DNA of 64,000 nucleotides. Source: Geodermatophilus sp. YIM 151500 (GTDB lineage: Bacteria > Actinomycetota > Actinomycetes > Mycobacteriales > Geodermatophilaceae). The first letter of the stretch is position 1. The number at the start of each line of letters is the position of its first letter. Of this stretch, positions 57,992 through 64,000 are shown piece after piece. The stretch spans positions 62,001-126,000 of the forward strand of contig NZ_JAOVZT010000005.1 in NCBI RefSeq assembly GCF_025716945.1. Reading direction: 5' to 3'. The notes beneath the pieces were generated by a model, which was not told the origin of the DNA, did no database searches, and worked only from the letters and a program-made list of their open reading frames with translations. The translations under genes were made by a program, and so were the position numbers.

Positions 57992-59380
57992 TCAGAGGTC
58001 AGCGTGCCAGCCCCGGTCGTGGGACAGGTGGGCCTCGGTCAGGCCGTTGCGGAAGAAGCGCTCGTAGTAGGGCTGCTCCACGTGGTGCACCTGGAGCCAC
58101 ACCCCGGGCACGTGAATCGCCTCGACATGCGCCGGGAACCGGCCGTGCGTCTCGTGGATGTAGGTGCAGATGTCGGTCGCGCAGGCGATGACGTCCGCGT
58201 CGTAGTCGCCGGCCTGATCCAGGTACTCGGCGCCGTAGTCGCCCTTGTAGATGCGACCGAACACCGAGGCGTCGGAGTAGATACCTCCCGGACCGAACTT
58301 GTCGGCGACCACCGCGTCCACCGCCGCTGTCATGCTCGGATAGTTCGGTGGGCACATCGCCTTGATCAAGTGCTCCCCGCCGTGCCGGAGCCCTACCGGA
58401 TGGGCGCGGAGGACCGACAGGCGGGGGAGCGGGACCTGCCAACGCAGGGCGTCGACCGGCTTCCACCTCGGCGTCACCCAGTCGAAGCCGAGCATCGGTC
58501 CGTAGCCGTCGCGGAACTTGGGGTCTCCGAGCAGGACGGGTGGGGAGATGGTGGCGTGGATCCATGCGCCCAGGCCCATCGCGTCGGCGGTGAGCATGAG
58601 ATTCTGGAGCAGCAGGTCGGCCTCGATCTGGGTCCGCATGCCCCAGATCGCCCCGAGCGGCAGCTTGACGTCCTCGTTGAGGAAGCCGCACCGCACCCAG
58701 CGCTTGACGCCCGCGAGGCGGTAGAAGTTCCGGTCGTCGACGATCGTCGGGCGCGCGCCCGACGGCTGGGTGAGCAGGTACATCATGCCGTTGATGTACT
58801 GCCGGGAGAGGTCGACCACCGGGAGCAGGATCGTCGTTCCGGGCAGATTGGACAGAAACCGGTTGGAGTCCAGGTAGGCCGGGAAATCGCGGTTGCCGTC
58901 CGGGACGTCGATCCGATGCTGCAGCAGCCGGACCTTCGCCTCCTCCGCCCGCGCCAGCAGCAGCTCCGGGTCGAAGGGGGAGCGCACGTCCCCCACCGGG
59001 GGCAGCTTGCGGACGAAGTATGTGCCGCTGTCGTTGATGAGGAAGAAGTGGGTGCCCTGGGCGTTGTCCGGGCTGCCCGCCGTCCGGCCGGCCATGGTCA
59101 GGTTCGGTTTGGCCATGATCGGGTCGTCATTGCGCGGGTCGTTGAACGGGCGGTCGGGCATAGTAAGGCCGCTGCACCCCGTCATCGCGATGAGGACGGC
59201 CTCCTCGAGGTCGGTGAGCGGCTCGCGCGGTGCGGCCGACTCGTAGCTCATCGAGCCGGCCCGCACCGAGCTACCGCGGCTGACCCGGTGGGTGCGCCGC
59301 CGCCAGACCACGTCGAGCAGCGAACGCTCGGCTAGCGCGTCCAGCCCCGGGTGTCCGGTCCGCGTCAGCTGCTGGGTCAT
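57992..59380 (-). CDS. Nitroreductase-fold flavoprotein-like protein
   Basis: A 462-residue protein I can only partly place. The segment DLLLQNLMLTADAMGLGAWI (near residue 255) is the typical FMN-nitroreductase helix, and the N-terminal RTHRVSRGSSVRAGSMSYES plus DLEEAVLIAMTGCSGL resembles the start of that fold. The length is twice that of a simple nitroreductase, and extra segments such as YINGMMYLLTQPSGARPTIV and KFGPGGIYSDASVFGRIYKG have no identity that I know. It is third in the operon with the heme fusion and ThDP genes (40-bp gap, GGAGAGGGA upstream). It may reduce an oxidised lipid or pair electrons with the heme enzyme; this is a guess. Confidence 0.55.
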   Translation of the reverse strand: MTQQLTRTGHPGLDALAERSLLDVVWRRRTHRVSRGSSVRAGSMSYESAAPREPLTDLEEAVLIAMTGCSGLTMPDRPFNDPRNDDPIMAKPNLTMAGRTAGSPDNAQGTHFFLINDSGTYFVRKLPPVGDVRSPFDPELLLARAEEAKVRLLQHRIDVPDGNRDFPAYLDSNRFLSNLPGTTILLPVVDLSRQYINGMMYLLTQPSGARPTIVDDRNFYRLAGVKRWVRCGFLNEDVKLPLGAIWGMRTQIEADLLLQNLMLTADAMGLGAWIHATISPPVLLGDPKFRDGYGPMLGFDWVTPRWKPVDALRWQVPLPRLSVLRAHPVGLRHGGEHLIKAMCPPNYPSMTAAVDAVVADKFGPGGIYSDASVFGRIYKGDYGAEYLDQAGDYDADVIACATDICTYIHETHGRFPAHVEAIHVPGVWLQVHHVEQPYYERFFRNGLTEAHLSHDRGWHADL

Positions 59381-59420
59381 GGGTCCGTCCCTCTCCGTCG
59401 AGGTCAGCGGAGTCGTGCCG

Positions 59421-62291
59421 TCATCGGACGCCGACCGGTCGCCACGGCGCGAAGGCGGTGCGGTCGCGCGGCAGCACCCCTGCCAGCTCCGGGCAGTGCC
59501 GCAGGATCACGCTGGTCATGCTGTTCCGTTCGATCCAATCCATGCCCAGCGGCGAGTAGACCTCCGGCCGGAAGTCCACGGTCAGGAAGCGGTCGCTCTG
59601 CAGCCGTCGGGAGGCCATCAGGATGAAGATGCGGAACGCCGTGTCGGAGAAGCCGAACCCCGGCGGTGGGATCTCGGCGAACAGGCCGACCATCGTGTCG
59701 ACGTCGTCGATACGGCCACGGTAGACCTGCCGCAGCAGCTCGGCGTCCTGCGGGTCGGCCGTGAGGTCCTCCCAGCGCTTGACCCGAGGCCGGTGCAGCC
59801 CGACGCGGAACTCGTTGTAGCGGGGGACGCCGCGCATCCGGGTCCGCACCAGGTCGACGACCGACAGGTCGATCCGTTCGCCCTGGCGCTCGGAGTCGGT
59901 GAGCGCTCGCGGGTAGTTGTGCAGCGTGATGGCGCCGGGGTGGGCGCGACCGAACGAATAGAGCGTGTCGACCAGGCCGAGGGTGCGCATCTGTTCATCG
60001 GCCCGGGGCCCCTGGATGTCTCCGAAGGCGCACCGTCCCGTCACATCGCCTGTGCGGTGGTCCAGGAAGGTGTACTCGTCGGGGATCAGCGGGTGCATCC
60101 GGTAGACGGTGACGAAGTCCTCGGTCAGCGAGTACGGGACCCGGTGGTGGTCCGGCTTCGTCTTCGGGATGCCGACGGAGGCGTGCTCGTCCAGGAGCCA
60201 CACCGACAGCCGGGTGAGCCAATCACGGGCCGGCGGGCCGCTCCAGTTCGCCTTCATCCCGACGTCGAGGGTGCGCGTGCCGAGGATCGCTGGGGTCCAC
60301 TCGACGGTGTGGATCTTGGCGATGAGGGCGGACACGATCAGCCGGGCCGTCTGATAGACGCGCTCGTCGTCCCACCTGGGGTACTGGGACCGCAACGCCT
60401 CGCACACGACGTTGTGCTCGCGGGCGAAGAGGGTGTGCATGCCGCTGAGGCCCAGCCACCAGCTCTCGTTGAACCCGGTGACCTCCATGCCGGAGACGTC
60501 CTCGGGCAGGTAACCGCCCTCGGTGAGCTTCAACCCGGCGCCGTCGCGGAGAGAACGGGCGATGTCGGGGTCGCTGCCGTAGACCTCCGAGCCGTCCCAC
60601 CAGTGCGAGGCATCGTTGCCGAACGGCTGCTGGTCAGCACCCGGGGCGTCGCCGCGGGTCTGGTTCCCGGCGATCCTCATGCAAGGCTCGGGGGCACCGC
60701 CGGGCACGTTGACCCAGCCGTCCATGCCCTTGGGCAGAGGAACCCGGACGTCGTGGGTACCCAGCGGGTGGCGGGCGTGGTTGACCCAGTCGTGCACCTG
60801 GAATTGGATCCAGGCAGCGGCCAGCACGTTGAGCGAGCTCGCCGGGATGAACTGGTTCCGAACGAGGAGCTCCCGGCTGACCGTGATCGGGTTCGGCTCG
60901 TTGACCGCCTCGGGGTGGTGCACCGGCCGGAGGTTCCGGCCGAACGTCGCCCCCACCTTGCCCATCTCGGGGTCGGACAGGTCGTTGGCCCTGCCACTGA
61001 AGGTCCGGAAGACCCGGTCGTCCTCGGACGGCTGCGGCGGCACCGTCCGGGCCCGCGGCGGAGCCTCCCGCTCCTCGGTGTCGATGAGATTCTCGCGCCG
61101 CAGGACCTCCCGGAAGACGGTGAGGTTCAGCACGCTCAGCCGCAGGGGTAGCCGGTGCCACGAGATGACCCGGTTGACGGTGCTGAACACCCGGTCTGCG
61201 GCGCCCAGGAGGACCCGGTTGCGCAGCGGCGGGTCGGTCCGCCAGCGCTCCCCACGCCGGTGCGCGGCGGCGGCGTCGTAGGCGGCCTTGCGGGCTCGGT
61301 TCAGGTTGCCCAGCGGCTTGAAGTCCTCCGTGGTGTTCCAGGGGTTGAAGGCCATCGCCTCGACCAGCCCGGCCTGCGCCCGCTCCTCGGCGGTGGTGAC
61401 GTCGCGCCGGCGGATCGTCAGCACGGCGACCGGCTCGGGTGGCGACCCCTTCTCGTTCCACTCGATCGCGGTGTCCTCGATCGGCGTCGACCGCCGGTCC
61501 CGGTACCGCTGAACGCACAACTCCATCCGGATGTCGCCGTCGGCGAGCCGGCGGGCGACCTCGTGGGACAGGTGGGCGGGGTCGGTGCGGGAGGGGCTGG
61601 GCGCCGGCGGCGTCCCCTCGGCCGGGCGCAGCAGGTACCGGACGGCGAGGGGCCCGCCCCACCGGATCGCGCCCCGGCTCCAGTAGCTCTGGGTGGCGAC
61701 GCTGCCGATCCGGGTCCGTCCCCTTCGGATGTTGCCGAGCATGCGGACGGTCTCCCGGAGTCCGCAGCGGAATACCAGTAGCACCAGCCCGACCATCTGC
61801 GACAGGCGGCCGCCTGCCGTCGCGACGGCGAACTCCACGAACTGCTGGGCATTCCGGGCGTGGGACACGGGGTAGTTGGTCATCAGCAGGTCGTGCTGCT
61901 CATCGTCCGAAACGGTCATGCGCAGCGCCACGCCCCGCAGGTCCTTGTCGTAGTCGGGGCGGCCTGTCCCAGCGGCGTTGGAGAACCGGACGACGGTGGA
62001 GTACTCCGCGCCCGGTTGGGCGAACCCAGCCTGCAGGTCCTCGGGCAGGTCATCGCGGAACCGCAGCTCGGCGTCCGCGACGGCCAGCGTGGCCTTGGCG
62101 TGGAAGGCGCGGTCCACCCCGTGTGGGACGCCGCGGGAACTGGCAGCTCGCTGGTTCTTCCGCTGGACCCGCATGATCTCCCGCGCGAGGTCGTCGAACA
62201 GCTGGCGCTCGGCCTCCGGGCTGCCGCCGGCGTACTCCTCGGTCCACGGGGCGGTCATCGCGCTCGTCGGGACGGTCCTCGTGGCGCTCAT
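59421..62291 (-). CDS. Catalase-like domain fused to COX/alpha-dioxygenase-type heme domain
   Basis: A 956-residue, apparently cytoplasmic double-heme protein. Residues 1-350 are catalase-like: distal His64 in RAFHAKATLA, VRFSNAAG, Asn139 in LLMTNYPVSH, and a possible heme-ligand Tyr338 in NRARKAAYDA. Residues 420-956 are an animal-heme-peroxidase domain: distal His500 in QFQVHDWVNH, then LFAREHNVVCEAL, and Tyr730-R-M-His733 in VYRMHPLIPDEY. In COX and alpha-DOX a Tyr three residues before the proximal His starts fatty-acid oxygenation, so oxygenase activity is more likely than simple peroxidation. ATG at 62291 has GGAGGA. It is second of three genes. Confidence 0.75.
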   Translation of the reverse strand: MSATRTVPTSAMTAPWTEEYAGGSPEAERQLFDDLAREIMRVQRKNQRAASSRGVPHGVDRAFHAKATLAVADAELRFRDDLPEDLQAGFAQPGAEYSTVVRFSNAAGTGRPDYDKDLRGVALRMTVSDDEQHDLLMTNYPVSHARNAQQFVEFAVATAGGRLSQMVGLVLLVFRCGLRETVRMLGNIRRGRTRIGSVATQSYWSRGAIRWGGPLAVRYLLRPAEGTPPAPSPSRTDPAHLSHEVARRLADGDIRMELCVQRYRDRRSTPIEDTAIEWNEKGSPPEPVAVLTIRRRDVTTAEERAQAGLVEAMAFNPWNTTEDFKPLGNLNRARKAAYDAAAAHRRGERWRTDPPLRNRVLLGAADRVFSTVNRVISWHRLPLRLSVLNLTVFREVLRRENLIDTEEREAPPRARTVPPQPSEDDRVFRTFSGRANDLSDPEMGKVGATFGRNLRPVHHPEAVNEPNPITVSRELLVRNQFIPASSLNVLAAAWIQFQVHDWVNHARHPLGTHDVRVPLPKGMDGWVNVPGGAPEPCMRIAGNQTRGDAPGADQQPFGNDASHWWDGSEVYGSDPDIARSLRDGAGLKLTEGGYLPEDVSGMEVTGFNESWWLGLSGMHTLFAREHNVVCEALRSQYPRWDDERVYQTARLIVSALIAKIHTVEWTPAILGTRTLDVGMKANWSGPPARDWLTRLSVWLLDEHASVGIPKTKPDHHRVPYSLTEDFVTVYRMHPLIPDEYTFLDHRTGDVTGRCAFGDIQGPRADEQMRTLGLVDTLYSFGRAHPGAITLHNYPRALTDSERQGERIDLSVVDLVRTRMRGVPRYNEFRVGLHRPRVKRWEDLTADPQDAELLRQVYRGRIDDVDTMVGLFAEIPPPGFGFSDTAFRIFILMASRRLQSDRFLTVDFRPEVYSPLGMDWIERNSMTSVILRHCPELAGVLPRDRTAFAPWRPVGVR

Positions 62292-62339
62292 CAGTCCTCC
62301 GATGTGCGTGGTGTGCTGCGAAGGGGACGCGTCGGGGGT

Positions 62340-64000
62340 TCACTCGTCCCGGAACCGCTCCTCGATCATCTCGACCAGACCGTCGATCACCCCGTCCGGC
62401 GAGGGGCTGTAGTGCGGCACGGCCCAGCGGGTGATCCGCGCGTCGATCACCGACGGTCGGCCGGAGGCCAGTGCGGCGGCGAACGCCTGCTCGAACCCGT
62501 CCTCGTCGTCGACCGCGTAGCCGTCGGCACCACAGGCGCGGGCGTACGCGGCGAAGTCGGGGTTCTGGAACTCCACCAGCGCGCTGCGGCCGTAGGCCGA
62601 CAGCTGATAGAGCCTGATCAGCTTGAACTGGTTGTCGTCGAAGATCACCCAGATGACTGGAATGTCGTGTTCCACAGCGGTCATCAATTCGAAGCCGGAC
62701 AGCGAGTAGCAGCCGTCGCCGCAGCCGACGACGACGGTGCGGTCCGGCTGAGCCACCTTCACCCCGAGCGCACCGTTCGTGTGCCCGGCCATCGGGCCGA
62801 ACTGCCCGGCCTTGCGGAAGTTCTGCCCCTCCTCGAGCTCGACGTAGTAGCCGAGCCAGGCGAGGTGGGCGCCGGCATCGGCCAGCAGGACGGCGTCGCG
62901 CGGCAGCATCCGGCCGACGATCCGCGCGAGCTTCCCAGGGTGAATGGTCTCCGGCGTCGGCAGCCGGATCCGCCGGGCCTCCCAGTCGCGCCCCAGGACC
63001 TCGCGGCGGGGAACGGGGCCGACCTTCCGGTCGAGAGCGTCGGTGAGGGCGGCGACTCCCCGCCGGGCGTCGGCCAACAGCGTGTAGGCGGGCTTGTAGC
63101 CGCTGCGGCCGAACTCGGACTCGGCGATGTTGAGCTGGATGAGGACCTTGCCGTCGAACAGGTCCTCCCGGTAGTTGAAGGTGGCGTGCTGGGCGAGTGA
63201 GTTTCCGATGGCCAGCACCACTCGAGCCTGCTGGAACGCCTTCCACGCGCTGGCGTGACCGCTGTCGGCGAACACGCCGACCGACAGGGGATGGCCCTCG
63301 GACACGATGCCTTTGCCGTCCAGCGTCGTCAGGAGCGGGATCTGGAACCGCTCGATGAACCGCTGCACCTCCGCGCCGGCGCCGCTGCGGATCGCGCCGA
63401 AGCCGACCAGCGCCACGATGGAGTCGTCGCGCTCGATCGCCTCGGCGAGGACCCTGGCGATGGTCTCCAGCCGAGCCGGATCGGGCAGCACGTGCGGCAC
63501 GCGTGCCCGAACGTCGTGGTAGTTCTCGACCTCCACGCCGCGCTCGGTGAGGTCCTCCGGGACGTGCAAGTGCACTGGGCCGGGTTTGCCGGAGAGCGCG
63601 ACATTGACCAGGTCCTCAACGACGTCGGAGGTGTCGGCGACGTCCTCCAGGAGGATCGACTTCTTCGTCGTCGCCTCGAACATCCGCCGCGAGTCCGGCG
63701 TGCCACCGAGGCCGGAGGTCTCGTTGAGCGATCCCCGTCCACTCCATTTCCGGTCGGCGTATCCGGAGACGGCGAACACCGGATAGGAATCTGACATCGC
63801 CATGGCCAGGCCGGAGACGAGATTGAACGCGCCCGGTCCGGCCGTGGCGAAACAAAAGCCGATCTTGCCGGTGAACATCGCGTGGCCGCATGCCATGAAC
63901 GACGCGGCCTGCTCGTTCCTGGTGATGATCGGGCGGATCTTCTCCGATTCGTTCAGGGCGATCATCAACCCGGCGGCGTTCTCACCGGCACCGCCGTAGG
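62340..64000 (-). CDS. Thiamine-diphosphate enzyme, acetolactate-synthase-like (5' end outside window)
   Basis: At least 553 residues, missing its N-terminus at the window edge; the frame reads YGGAGENAAGL up to the boundary. ThDP elements: catalytic Glu in TRNEQAASFMA, the binding motif GDGCYSLSGFELMTAVEHDI with FDDNQF, and PGAFNLVSGLAMAMSDSYPV. The central domain is of the usual FAD/ADP type. No regulatory subunit is adjacent. It could be a lyase or decarboxylase of 2-keto or 2-hydroxy acids. The 48-bp gap to the heme-fusion gene makes them one operon. Specificity cannot be read from sequence. Confidence 0.75.
   Translation of the reverse strand, partial: YGGAGENAAGLMIALNESEKIRPIITRNEQAASFMACGHAMFTGKIGFCFATAGPGAFNLVSGLAMAMSDSYPVFAVSGYADRKWSGRGSLNETSGLGGTPDSRRMFEATTKKSILLEDVADTSDVVEDLVNVALSGKPGPVHLHVPEDLTERGVEVENYHDVRARVPHVLPDPARLETIARVLAEAIERDDSIVALVGFGAIRSGAGAEVQRFIERFQIPLLTTLDGKGIVSEGHPLSVGVFADSGHASAWKAFQQARVVLAIGNSLAQHATFNYREDLFDGKVLIQLNIAESEFGRSGYKPAYTLLADARRGVAALTDALDRKVGPVPRREVLGRDWEARRIRLPTPETIHPGKLARIVGRMLPRDAVLLADAGAHLAWLGYYVELEEGQNFRKAGQFGPMAGHTNGALGVKVAQPDRTVVVGCGDGCYSLSGFELMTAVEHDIPVIWVIFDDNQFKLIRLYQLSAYGRSALVEFQNPDFAAYARACGADGYAVDDEDGFEQAFAAALASGRPSVIDARITRWAVPHYSPSPDGVIDGLVEMIEERFRDE

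Noticed and set aside
59421-62291. Plain catalase/peroxidase (KatG-like) assignment
   Set aside because: The motifs are not those of KatG. The first half is catalase-like without the full catalase length, and the second has the COX/alpha-DOX Tyr-x-x-His arrangement.

Overview
The window is very GC-rich, rich in GTG starts, and uses mycothiol-type formaldehyde chemistry. It looks like an actinobacterial chromosome, most probably of the Geodermatophilaceae type (Blastococcus, Modestobacter or Geodermatophilus). That family placement is inferred from gene content and intergenic repeats, not from a marker gene.

Region 1 (about 1-19.4 kb) is accessory and decaying. It opens with a two-gene unit encoding a phage-type zinc-ribbon/HTH protein, and a nonsense-broken second copy of that protein lies at 18.7-19.2 kb. 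Two 41-bp direct repeats that look like tRNA 3' ends (T-arm plus acceptor) sit at 2,988 and 19,334 and frame the block. Between them are an M48-independent assortment of a DUF3558-like lipoprotein, a DUF899 protein, ArsR/SRPBCC, a HelD-type RNA polymerase motor, VOC/TetR, a methyltransferase, a DJ-1-like membrane protein, an alpha/beta hydrolase lacking its Ser and His, OsmC, and a large LuxR-type regulator. Several genes here are internally deleted remnants (MFS, methyltransferase, DHFR-like).

Region 2 (20-27.4 kb) holds ordinary single genes: a DksA/TraR-type zinc finger protein, a DadA-like oxidase, STAS, CBS and PucR regulators, SerA, a deleted VOC gene and a DUF5996 protein.

Region 3 (28-57.8 kb) is the centrepiece, a nearly complete glycine-betaine-to-pyruvate pathway with its own one-carbon and folate economy. 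A BCCT carrier can import betaine. A Rieske oxygenase, with a separate Rieske ferredoxin and ferredoxin reductase, would demethylate betaine to dimethylglycine. Dimethylglycine oxidase and four-subunit sarcosine oxidase continue to glycine. GlyA and SdaA convert glycine through serine to pyruvate. Methylene-THF is oxidised by a FolD that has lost its cyclohydrolase lysine, helped by an adjacent FchA, and PurU returns THF and formate. Formaldehyde is handled by an MscR-type dehydrogenase and an MBL hydrolase. FolP, FolC and a PabB-PabC fusion supply folate, and a ThrE-type exporter lies at the end. An identical 12-bp palindrome at glyA and between gntR and sdaA predicts one GntR regulon. A GTTGCG-N5-CGCAAC dyad at two promoters predicts an IclR regulon. 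A structured intergenic repeat family occurs three times, with wholly exchanged but still complementary outer stems.

Region 4 (57.9-64 kb) begins at a junction that cuts a patatin gene after about 29 codons. It carries a minus-strand operon encoding a ThDP enzyme (5' end outside the window), a catalase-like domain fused to a COX/alpha-dioxygenase-type heme domain, and a nitroreductase-like protein. This is the least explained system in the window and may make or degrade oxidised fatty acids.
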